Shown here in pieces: positions 16,122-22,732 of a stretch of 64,000 bases of DNA (within the stretch, counting starts at the first letter, position 1; every line of letters begins with the position of its first letter). The notes under the pieces were generated by a model that was not told where the DNA came from, did no database searches, and worked only from the letters and a program-made list of their open reading frames with translations. Source of the stretch: an uncultured Celeribacter sp. (GTDB taxonomy: Bacteria; Pseudomonadota; Alphaproteobacteria; Rhodobacterales; Rhodobacteraceae); assembly GCF_963675965.1 (NCBI RefSeq), contig NZ_OY780935.1, positions 2,840,501 through 2,904,500 on the forward strand, in the 5' to 3' direction. The translations under genes and the position numbers were made by a program.

Positions 16122-16262
16122 ATGGCGAGGTCCAACAAGGAAGTGACGAGTGCGAAGGCTGCTTCGGCTGCATCGAAAGTGCTTCGCAATCCGAAGTCCA
16201 GCCCGGCTGCAAAGACGGCTGCGGCTTCGGCGCTGACACAGCGTCCGAACAAGAAAAAATAA
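16122..16262 (+). CDS. 46-aa Ala/Lys/Ser-rich basic protein
   Basis: 46 residues, almost wholly Ala, Lys, Ser, Thr and Pro (SAKAASAASKVLRNPKSS, then AAKTAAASALTQRPNKKK). It is strongly basic and probably disordered or helical on binding, like small nucleic-acid-binding tails. The ribosome-binding site AAAGGAGGTGATC pairs with nearly the whole 3' end of 16S rRNA, which is exceptional and implies very high translation. I recall similar short basic proteins beside Cas2-like genes in proteobacteria, from memory only. Function unknown. Confidence 0.7.
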   Translation: MARSNKEVTSAKAASAASKVLRNPKSSPAAKTAAASALTQRPNKKK

Positions 16263-16275
16263 AATATGGCTAACC

Positions 16276-16299
16276 TGGGGGCCGGGAAGCTCGGCCCCC
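16276..16299 (+). promoter_or_regulatory. Intra-operon hairpin
   Basis: GGGGGCCG and CGGCCCCC form a stem around GGAAGCT, without a T-run. It separates the highly translated 46-residue gene from the Cas2-like gene, and so probably reduces read-through or protects the upstream mRNA, giving unequal protein amounts. Confidence 0.55.
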
Positions 16300-16338
16300 G
16301 AACCAAGCTTATCGATACGGCTCAAGGAGGCCGAAAAC

Positions 16339-16617
16339 ATGATCTATGCGATTAGCTATGACCTGAAGCGTCCCGGTCAAAACTATGCGGCGCTGCATGA
16401 AGCCATACGGTCCTGCGGGGAATGGTGGCACTATCTGGATTCGACTTGGCTTGTCGATACTTCTCTAACGGCCACAGGCATTTGGCAGCAGCTCGAACAG
16501 CATGTCGACAAGAACGACTTCTTTCTCGTGGTTGGGATTACCCGGGATTATCAAGGCTGGCTGCCCAAGGAAGCGTGGGACTGGATCAACGCGCGCAGCG
16601 GTAAGATGGCGGCATAG
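16339..16617 (+). CDS. Cas2-like small protein ('SinR family')
   Basis: 92 residues. The opening strand MIYAISYDL with an early Asp, then a helix, then WWHYLDSTWLVDT and a second beta-alpha-beta ending FFLVVGITRDYQGWLPKEAW follow the ferredoxin-like fold of Cas2/VapD proteins. Databases hold such proteins as 'SinR family' or Cas2-like, outside CRISPR loci. No repeat array or other cas gene is present in the window. AAGGAGG lies upstream of the ATG. Its neighbours are the 46-residue basic protein and an 86-residue partner, so it acts in a non-CRISPR setting: a ribonuclease-like, DNA-binding or scaffold role is possible but unproven. Confidence 0.75.
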   Translation: MIYAISYDLKRPGQNYAALHEAIRSCGEWWHYLDSTWLVDTSLTATGIWQQLEQHVDKNDFFLVVGITRDYQGWLPKEAWDWINARSGKMAA

Positions 16618-16628
16618 GAGGAGTGGCA

Positions 16629-16889
16629 ATGCGCTTTCAGGGAGCAGTGATCAAAGAGCAAGGTCAGACCTTTGCGATCGTCGTCGTGAAATCTTACGTC
16701 GTGCAGAACAGGGCATCAGCAAATGATGCGATCCGGTCGTTTTCATCATCCTTTGGCGGGATGCCGGTGATATTGATGGCGCAAAATAGCCGAGGTCGCG
16801 CGACTTACTTTGGGCGTACTGACATCGCACGGTTCATGTCCCGAACGCCGCTTGGCGCGATTCCATGGCGGGAATACAAGATCAACTAG
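16629..16889 (+). CDS. 86-aa partner of the Cas2-like protein
   Basis: 86 residues, compact alpha/beta: FQGAVIKEQGQTFAIVVVK is a two-stranded start, then a helix with SANDAIRSFSSSFGG, a hydrophobic strand MPVILMAQ, and a final GRTDIARFMS ... IPWREYKIN. AGGAGG lies seven bases before the ATG at 16629; a GTG six bases earlier is less well spaced. The gap to the Cas2-like gene is 11 bases, so co-translation is likely. I believe this family recurs next to Cas2-like 'SinR' genes, but no function is known to me. Confidence 0.7.
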   Translation: MRFQGAVIKEQGQTFAIVVVKSYVVQNRASANDAIRSFSSSFGGMPVILMAQNSRGRATYFGRTDIARFMSRTPLGAIPWREYKIN

Positions 16890-17020
16890 TGCAATTTCTC
16901 CGCCTCGGTCAGTTTCGTTTGTGCTCTGAACCCAAGGGCCTCCGCCAGCTCTAGAAACTCGACGGCATCCAGCGTCGCTGCCCGCTTTTCCTGCGGACCA
17001 TCAAGGGGACTGGCATTCGT
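16886..17020 (-). pseudogene. XRE-family regulator, 3' fragment
   Basis: The minus strand reads RAATLDAVEFLELAEALGF followed by a short tail and stop. This matches the end of XRE helix-turn-helix domains (…LDvvEFlelAxALG). No start or recognition helix remains upstream; a nine-G run lies a little further on. It is a relic of a second regulator, convergent with and overlapping the end of the small-gene operon by a few bases. Confidence 0.4.
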
Positions 17021-17126
17021 CGCGAGGACTGGATTGCAAGCTGGGCCGTGTCGCCTGCTCAACGTCAGATTTCCTCTCTTGGGGGGGGGCGTTTCCAGAA
17101 GGTCTACTTTGAGTCCGTAGTCGTAT

Positions 17127-18332
17127 TCACTGGCTTAAGAACGTCCTCCAACACTCCAGAACCTCCCGCCGTTTCTCCACCAAATCCGACCTTCGATAGG
17201 CCCGTTCCACAGTGCTGCCGACATGGTGGGCGAGGGCCATTTCGGCGACAACGTGATCCACGCCAGTCTCTGCCGCCCAATCCCGAAACGTCGAACGCAA
17301 GCCATGTGGCACGGCAGGCCGGCCCGAACGCGGGTCGAGAAACCGCTGCGTGCCTTTCGCCTTCGCATCTTCGTCGATCCGGCGCATGACTGCGGACATG
17401 GCCATGTCGGACAGTGGCGTGCCTTTGGTAGAGAAAAACACGTAATTGCATCCGCGCAGCCTGGGCATGTGGCACAGCAAATCAACGGCCAAATCCGGCA
17501 ATGGTACGCGATGTTCTCGCCCGGCCTTCATGCGCTCTTTCGGGATGATCCAGAGCCGCTTTTCAAAATCGACCTCATCCCATGTCATGCCGCGCACCTC
17601 GCCGGAGCGCGAGGCGGTCAGGCAGAGAAATTGCAGGGCCTGCGCCGCAATGCCTTCGCGTGTCACAAGAGTTTTCCAGAAGGCGGGGGCGTCTTGGACC
17701 CTGACGGCGGCATGGTGGCGCTGGGTTTTGACCTTGCCGGGCTTGGGCAGCAGCTCGGACAGGTTGCCTTTCCACGTTGCCGGGTTCTGTCCTTCGCGTA
17801 GGCCCTGAACGGTTGCCCACGAAAACACCGCCTCAAGACGCTGGCGCAATCGGCTGGCGGTTTCAGTTTTGCTCTCCCAGATCGGTGTGAGTACGTTCAT
17901 AACATCGTAAACGGAAATGGTTTCGAGCGGCAGGGGGCCGAGAACGGGAGTGGCGTAATTGTCGAGCGTCGAGCGCCATTGTTTGCGGTGCTTCTCATTG
18001 CGGAACTCCGCAAGCTTCGCGGCCAGATACTCGTCAACCGCCTCCTGAAAGGACAGCGCTCTTTGGCGTTTGTGCTTCTCGGCTATCGGGTCTTTGCCCA
18101 CATGCAAAAGACGATGGTTTTCCAGCGCGGTCTCACGTGCCATTTTCAACGTCACCACCGGATAAGAGCCAAGCCCGGCCTCGCGCGTCTTGCCGTTTCG
18201 GGTGTAGCGCTGCAACCAATGCTTGCGCCCGTCGGGTTTCACGCGAAGCCGCAGCCCCAATCCTGATTTGTCGCTATACACACCGGGCTTCTTGATGTTC
18301 TTTACAAAGGTGGCGCTCAGTTTTTCGTCCAT
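17127..18332 (-). CDS. P4-type tyrosine integrase
   Basis: 401 residues: N-terminal DUF4102 arm-binding domain (VYSDKSGLGLRLRVKPDG), core-binding domain, and C-terminal catalytic domain. The catalytic residues are readable: Arg242 (TASRSGE), His343 and Arg346 (HGLRSTFRDW), His369/370 (LAHHVG) and the nucleophile Tyr379 (RAYRRSD). It recombines the 14-bp core at tRNA-Ser. It reads leftward from the right end of the element, 187 bp inside attR, and appears intact. Confidence 0.93.
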   Translation of the reverse strand: MDEKLSATFVKNIKKPGVYSDKSGLGLRLRVKPDGRKHWLQRYTRNGKTREAGLGSYPVVTLKMARETALENHRLLHVGKDPIAEKHKRQRALSFQEAVDEYLAAKLAEFRNEKHRKQWRSTLDNYATPVLGPLPLETISVYDVMNVLTPIWESKTETASRLRQRLEAVFSWATVQGLREGQNPATWKGNLSELLPKPGKVKTQRHHAAVRVQDAPAFWKTLVTREGIAAQALQFLCLTASRSGEVRGMTWDEVDFEKRLWIIPKERMKAGREHRVPLPDLAVDLLCHMPRLRGCNYVFFSTKGTPLSDMAMSAVMRRIDEDAKAKGTQRFLDPRSGRPAVPHGLRSTFRDWAAETGVDHVVAEMALAHHVGSTVERAYRRSDLVEKRREVLECWRTFLSQ

Positions 18333-18333
18333 T

Positions 18334-18681
18334 TCCGGTCCCGATCTTCCGACAAATTCCGCGACCTAAGCGGAAAATGTCCCCCATATTGTTCCCCCTT
18401 TTAATGCTGGAAATTGCCGGAACTCACAAGACGTAAAAAGCACATGATTTTATCTAACTTACTATTTTTGTTTTTCTTTTAGGTTTCTTCTGGACGCTTC
18501 TGGAAGTCATGTGGTCTGTCTTCGTCTCCGCCACCCACCATTTTCATTGAATGGCCTTGGGGAGCTTGATAGCTTCTAAGTCTATGGACTTATGCGCTTA
18601 TTCTTGTTCGTTGGTTGCATTCGTTTCACTTCGATTGCGCTCGGTTCTGTTAGTTTCGTGGTGTGAAAGGTGGTGCGTTCC
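18334..18681. other. Integrase upstream region, attR and right junction
   Basis: About 350 bases without a gene. It holds the integrase promoter, AT-rich DNA likely to contain arm-type integrase sites, the attR core at 18520-18533, and then chromosomal or older-island DNA leading to a decayed second integrase. Confidence 0.55.
18520..18533 (+). repeat. attR core
   Basis: CTTCGTCTCCGCCA, identical to the last 14 bases of tRNA-Ser at 10337-10350. Everything between the copies would be excised as a circle. Confidence 0.85.
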
Positions 18682-18849
18682 ATGGCCTAAACCTCAGGAA
18701 AATTGACAAAGAATCTCGTCCGAACCCATGGCCCAGGGCGGCATGGCGAAGGAGATGGTCTCTATCTTGTCGTGGACCCATCCGGCGCCCGGAGCTGGAT
18801 CGTGCGAGTCACAGTGAAGGGCCAGCGAAACCGGCAAAGGAAGCCCCCG
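18682..18849 (+). pseudogene. Second integrase, decayed N-terminus
   Basis: From an ATG at 18682 the frame reads Met-Ala-stop-Thr-Ser-Gly-Lys-Leu, then GPGRHGEGDGLYLVVDPSG and ARSWIVRVTVKGQRNR. This is the N-terminal DUF4102 start of P4-type integrases, which usually begin MAR-x-SGKLT; the third codon has become TAA. Homology stops after about 55 codons. It points outward from attR and marks an older island at the same tRNA locus. Confidence 0.75.
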
Positions 18850-19088
18850 AGCAACGACTTGCTGCGCGGGGGCCTGGTTTTGACCACTCGCACATTGCCC
18901 AGTTCCCATATTTGTTTCGAGACCTCTTGAATGTAACAACACACACCAAACCAATCAAACAGAAACGAATGCAAATTATTGTTTTTAAATAATAAGATGT
19001 TGATTTTTCGTTTGCGCCGGGAAGGTCGTAGCAGGCTGGTCAATATGGATGCAGTCGAACGCAACCGAAGGAAGGCAAGGTCGGAACA

Positions 19089-19214
19089 ATGGAGATTTTT
19101 GAGAACGAGCGTGTTAACGATGATGGTGACAATGAACTTGATCTTATCGCCCCTTCGCCCCCCGCGCAAAACGAGCGCAACGGCGTCATCGACGTGTCGG
19201 CCCAGCATGGGTAA
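19089..19214 (+). CDS. Small acidic open frame (41 aa), doubtful
   Basis: 41 codons rich in Asp, Glu and Asn (FENERVNDDGDNELDLIAPS). A weak AAGG is found upstream. No family recognised. It lies among gene remnants between the integrase scar and the IS3 fragment, so it could be another fragment or a chance frame. Confidence 0.2.
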   Translation: MEIFENERVNDDGDNELDLIAPSPPAQNERNGVIDVSAQHG

Positions 19215-19312
19215 AGTTCGGTCGGCGAGTTAAATACCTCGGCGCGATTTGAACGCTTACGTTGAAGAGAGCCGGGTCTCTCCGGGTGCTGCTGCGTAGG
19301 CCACAAACTACA

Positions 19313-19332
19313 AAGCCCCGCAAGGTGGGGCT
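19313..19332. terminator. Terminator-like hairpin
   Basis: AAGCCCC and GGGGCTT pair around seven bases, with only a weak T-rich tail. It lies in the decayed stretch and may be a leftover of a lost gene. Confidence 0.35.
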
Positions 19333-19498
19333 TGTCGTAGTTGCGTTATCATCACAACTCTAGGACAGACGCGCTCCTGATTTCAACCCTATGACAGAAG
19401 CCGGATATCGGCATTCGCCAGCCCTACTGCGATTGGGTTGACGGGAAAGATTTGCCCTATGGCGCGCAAGAAATTTGCTATGCTCAATGTATCACATG

Positions 19499-19735
19499 GG
19501 GAAAACGGGGGCTGCGAAAGCTTCAATGCCCGGTTCCGCGACGAGTTCTTAACCGGAGAAAATTTCTATAGTCTGCGCGAGGTACAAATCCTGATCGAAA
19601 AATGGAGGAAACACGACAACACCAAATGGCCTCGCAGTGCTTTGGGCTACCGCCCACCGGCCCTGAAACCACCATCCAGATGGACCAATGGCCAGTCATG
19701 CACTAAAAATCAAATTGGACCACTCTGCTGGGGTT
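19499..19735 (+). pseudogene. IS3-family transposase (orfB) 3' remnant
   Basis: NGGCESFNARFRDEFL, then FYSLREVQILIEKWR and SALGYRPPA are the C-terminal end of the IS3 DDE transposase, including the final catalytic Glu region. A one-base deletion after YRPPA shifts the frame; in the next frame the usual ending (QMDQ..PVMH, stop) and the terminal TGGACCACT-type inverted-repeat end follow. The 5' part of the IS is gone. Confidence 0.8.
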
Positions 19736-19823
19736 ATCTCAAATCGCGGCACGACCTCTCTTTGGTGATGGTCGGGCGACATCTTGAGGTGCCGGAAACC
19801 CAGAAGAGCGGGACAGGAACGGG

Positions 19824-20696
19824 GTGGAGAGCGGACGGGTGAAACAGGTTCAGGTCAAATCCATTGAATCGCTCGCGCGTGGTCTGGAGGTGTTGCAGCT
19901 CATCCAGGCTGCTGGCGCTGTCCGCCTGCACGATCTGCACCGGATGTCCGGCATCCCGAAGGCCTCGCTCCTGCGCATTCTGAAAACCTTGGCTGAATGC
20001 GGCATGATCTGGCAACGCATTCTGGATGACCATTACATCCCGTCTTATTCACTGTCCGAGCTGGCCAATCGCGTTGATCGCGAAACCCGGCTGGTTGAGG
20101 TCGCCTCGCCGGTTTTGGAGGCTTTGACGGGCGAGGTGAAATGGCCCTCGGTGCTGGCGGCGCCGCGTCTCACCTGTATGGAGGTGATCGAGGCCAACAC
20201 GCCGCGCAGCTATTTTCACCACATCCCTTTGGGGCCTTTGGGTTTTCAAATCAATATGTTACGCTCTGCTACGGGGCGCGCTTATATCGCTCATTGCGAA
20301 GACGCCAAGCGCGAGGCGATCCTCGATGCGCTGCGTCGCACCGGGCGCAAGGGCGATCTCATGGCCGCCGTGCCGGAGATGGTCGCCGAGGCCATTGCCA
20401 TCACCCGCGAGCAAGGGTTTGGCTTGCGCGACGCCGATTTCGGCGGCTCCTATGACGAGGGCCGCGCCAGCCATGATGACGGTCGCGATTCCATCGGTGT
20501 GCCGATCATCGTGGGCTATTCCACGGTGGGCGCGATCAACATCACCTGGGCCAAAAAGGTCCTGCCGCGGACGCAAGCCATCGAACATTTCGTCGGGCCG
20601 CTGCAAGTGGCCGCGCGTGAGATTTCCGAAGGCCTGATGGAGGCCCAGAACAGCTTTACGCAGCAAGGCGCTGCCTCGAGAAGTTTCACAGGGTGA
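19824..20696 (+). CDS. IclR-family transcriptional regulator
   Basis: 290 residues: an N-terminal winged helix (SIESLARGLEVLQLIQAAG ... LHDLHRMSGIPKASLLRIL) and a C-terminal IclR effector domain (about 95-265) with YIAHC and GVPIIVGYSTVGAINITW. The start is a GTG with AGGA five bases upstream; another GTG 15 bases on is possible. It lies directly upstream of, and in the same direction as, the biotin-carboxylase operon, and is its likely regulator, with the substrate or a CoA-ester/keto-acid intermediate as effector. Confidence 0.9.
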   Translation: MESGRVKQVQVKSIESLARGLEVLQLIQAAGAVRLHDLHRMSGIPKASLLRILKTLAECGMIWQRILDDHYIPSYSLSELANRVDRETRLVEVASPVLEALTGEVKWPSVLAAPRLTCMEVIEANTPRSYFHHIPLGPLGFQINMLRSATGRAYIAHCEDAKREAILDALRRTGRKGDLMAAVPEMVAEAIAITREQGFGLRDADFGGSYDEGRASHDDGRDSIGVPIIVGYSTVGAINITWAKKVLPRTQAIEHFVGPLQVAAREISEGLMEAQNSFTQQGAASRSFTG

Positions 20697-20812
20697 AACT
20701 TTGGCCGCAGGCGATTGCTGGGGCAGGGCGAAGCGCCTAGCCTCAAAACGTAAGAAGGCCCGCAGTGAAACGCACATCTCACAACGCGGGTCTTGATTGG
20801 GAGGATTACCGA

Positions 20813-20893
20813 ATGACCGCATTGAACACGCAATTTGCGTGCATGGCGACGCTGTGCCTGAACGCCCGTTTTGTAACGGAGGCCGGGGCATGA
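20813..20893 (+). CDS. 26-aa leader open frame before the BCCP gene
   Basis: A short frame (MTALNTQFACMATLCLNARF, then VTEAGA) with a strong GGGAGGAT upstream. Its TGA overlaps the ATG of the biotin-carrier gene (ATGA), so ribosomes finishing it could restart on that gene. It may be a leader peptide or merely a device for coupling. No similarity recognised. Confidence 0.4.
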   Translation: MTALNTQFACMATLCLNARFVTEAGA

Positions 20894-21363
20894 GTGCGCT
20901 GACACGACAAGACATCAATGACATTCTCGCGCTGGTCGATCAGTCCGATTTCGACGAGCTACGCCTAGAGATAGGCGACACGAAAATCGAGCTGCGCCGT
21001 CGGGGTACGGGGCAATCCGTGGCCGACGCGCCTGTCGCCCAGGCCTCAGTGGCTCAGGTCGCTCCTGCGCCGAAGCCGACTGAGGCCACCTCGGTCGCGG
21101 CACCCGTCGTCGCATCCGGTGGCGGCTCCGAAGTGCCCGCGCCGCTTTTAGGCACTTATTATTCCGCGCCGAAACCGGGCGCTGCGCCTTTCGTTAAAGT
21201 CGGCGATCGGGTCAAGCCCGACACTGTGATCGGCATCATCGAGGTTATGAAACTGATGAATTCCGTCACCGCCGATGTGGCGGGCATCGTCACCGCGATC
21301 CATGCGGAGGACGGTGTTCTGGTCGAACATGGTCAGGCGCTGATCTCCGTTCAGCCGGAGTGA
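20890..21363 (+). CDS. Biotin carboxyl carrier protein (AccB-like)
   Basis: 157 residues: N-terminal helical region, an Ala/Pro/Val-rich flexible linker (about 44-83), and a C-terminal biotinyl domain. The biotin acceptor is Lys121 in EVMKLMN, a variant of the usual AMKM. It carries carboxybiotin between the carboxylase and transferase made by the next two genes. GGAGG lies nine bases before the ATG. A dedicated copy separate from fatty-acid AccB is inferred from the operon. Confidence 0.9.
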   Translation: MSALTRQDINDILALVDQSDFDELRLEIGDTKIELRRRGTGQSVADAPVAQASVAQVAPAPKPTEATSVAAPVVASGGGSEVPAPLLGTYYSAPKPGAAPFVKVGDRVKPDTVIGIIEVMKLMNSVTADVAGIVTAIHAEDGVLVEHGQALISVQPE

Positions 21364-21367
21364 GCCG

Positions 21368-22732
21368 ATGACCCCGATCAAACGAATTTTCATCGCCAAC
21401 CGCGGCGAGATCGCCGTACGCGTGATTAAGACCTGCCGCGCCTTGGGCATCGAAAGCGTGCTGGGCGTCTCCGAGGCAGATCGCGACACGCTGGGCGCCA
21501 AATTGGCCACCCGCACTGTCTGTCTCGGGCCTGCGCGGGCCACGGAGAGCTATCTCTCTGTCGGCACCGTTGTGGAGGCCGCGAAGGGCACCGGTTGTGA
21601 CGCTATTCATCCGGGTTACGGCTTTCTCTCTGAGAACCGCGCTCTGGCCGAGGCCTGCGCCGAGGAGGGGATCGTCTTCATCGGCCCGGACCTGCCGCAT
21701 CTTGACGCCGTGGGCGACAAGCTCACGGCGCGCAGCCACGCCGAAGCCGCCCAAGTGCCGCTCGTGCCGGGCAGCTCGGCGGAGACCGTGGAGGATGCCC
21801 GCAAGATCGCCGACGAAATCGGATTTCCTTTGCTGATCAAAGCGGTGTCCGGGGGCGGTGGACGCGGTATGAAACGCGTTGACCGGATGGAAGATTTGGA
21901 AAGCCAGCTTGATCTGGCGACGGCGGAGGCGGCGGCGGCCTTTGGCGACGGGCGGGTCTATCTTGAGCGTTTCGTCACGGTAGGGCGCCATGTGGAGGTG
22001 CAAATCCTCTCTGATGGCGAGACGGTTCTGCATGTCGGCGAACGCGATTGTTCGGTGCAGCGCCGTTACCAAAAGGTGATCGAGGAAGCTCCGGCGCCAG
22101 AGCTGCCAAAAGCGCTCCGGGACGGCCTTTTGGAGGCTGCGGTGAAATTCGCCCGTCACCTTGGCTATCGCTCTTTGGGCACCGTCGAGTTCCTCGTCGA
22201 TATGGAGCGCCAAAGCTTTTATTTCCTTGAAATGAACGCACGTATTCAGGTCGAGCATCCGGTCACGGAAATGATTTCCGGCTTTGATCTTGTGGCGCAG
22301 CAGATCGCTGTGGCAGAGGGCAAGCCCCTGACGCTGACGCAAGATGACATCCGGCTCACCGGTCACGCCATCGAGTGCCGTCTCAACGCCGAAGATCTCG
22401 CCCATGAGTTCCGCCCTGCGCCGGGGCGCGTCACCATGGCGTGGTTCCCGCCGATGCAGGGTCTCCGGGTTGACACCCATATGGTGCCAGGCGCGATGAT
22501 CTCGCCCTATTACGACTCCATGATCGCTAAGCTGATCGTGCATGCTGCGACCCGCGAAGAGGCGGTGGACCGGATGCTGAAAGCGCTCGACGTTTGTGTA
22601 CTAGAAGGCGTCAAAACCAATGCGCCGCTACATTACGCGATCCTATCAGAGGATGAATTCCGCGCGGGCGGGGTCGACACGACTTACCTGCCGCGTTTTC
22701 TCGAACACCATGCTTTGGAGGTCTGCCAATGA
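21368..22732 (+). CDS. Biotin carboxylase subunit (AccC-like)
   Basis: 454 residues with the full biotin-carboxylase architecture: N-domain (KRIFIANRGEIAVRVIKTCR), ATP-grasp with the glycine-rich lid GGGGRGMKRV, HVEVQ and ERDCSVQRRYQK, and the C-terminal catalytic FLEMNARIQVEHPVTE. It carboxylates biotin on the BCCP using ATP and bicarbonate. It starts four bases after the carrier gene and overlaps the transferase gene by four, so the three subunits are made together. Confidence 0.94.
   Translation: MTPIKRIFIANRGEIAVRVIKTCRALGIESVLGVSEADRDTLGAKLATRTVCLGPARATESYLSVGTVVEAAKGTGCDAIHPGYGFLSENRALAEACAEEGIVFIGPDLPHLDAVGDKLTARSHAEAAQVPLVPGSSAETVEDARKIADEIGFPLLIKAVSGGGGRGMKRVDRMEDLESQLDLATAEAAAAFGDGRVYLERFVTVGRHVEVQILSDGETVLHVGERDCSVQRRYQKVIEEAPAPELPKALRDGLLEAAVKFARHLGYRSLGTVEFLVDMERQSFYFLEMNARIQVEHPVTEMISGFDLVAQQIAVAEGKPLTLTQDDIRLTGHAIECRLNAEDLAHEFRPAPGRVTMAWFPPMQGLRVDTHMVPGAMISPYYDSMIAKLIVHAATREEAVDRMLKALDVCVLEGVKTNAPLHYAILSEDEFRAGGVDTTYLPRFLEHHALEVCQ

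Larger units (their letters stand above)
10337..18533. mobile_element. 8.2-kb integrative element at tRNA-Ser
   Basis: Bounded by two perfect copies of CTTCGTCTCCGCCA, one forming the 3' end of tRNA-Ser and one 187 bp past the integrase start. Contents: an 84-residue unknown gene; a leftward coupled operon (AlpA excisionase, unknown, Toprim primase, DUF3987, unknown); a leftward XRE/ImmA pair; a rightward operon of four tiny genes including a Cas2-like one; a XRE fragment; and a P4-type tyrosine integrase at the right end. There are no capsid, packaging or conjugation genes, so it is a satellite-like or mobilisable island rather than a full phage or ICE. The integrase sits far from the intact tRNA, at the opposite end. 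Confidence 0.88.

Noticed and set aside
16305..16322. AAGCTTATCGATAC identical to part of a common cloning polylinker
   Set aside because: The match ends after 14 bases, where the polylinker would continue CGTCGAC, and it lies in a normal intergenic position before a ribosome-binding site. Chance is the simpler reading; vector contamination is not supported.
15967..16889. CRISPR-Cas locus, because of the Cas2-like gene
   Set aside because: No direct-repeat array, no cas1 or effector gene is visible in the window, and the gene's neighbours are small proteins of an integrative element.
18616..18973. 12-bp inverted repeat (TGCATTCGTTTC/GAAACGAATGCA) around the integrase scar
   Set aside because: Twelve bases in a 64-kb window can arise by chance, and no duplication or other end structure supports it as element termini.
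19313..19332. Riboswitch or functional terminator
   Set aside because: Only a simple stem without a proper T-run, in a region of gene remnants; kept only as a weak hairpin.
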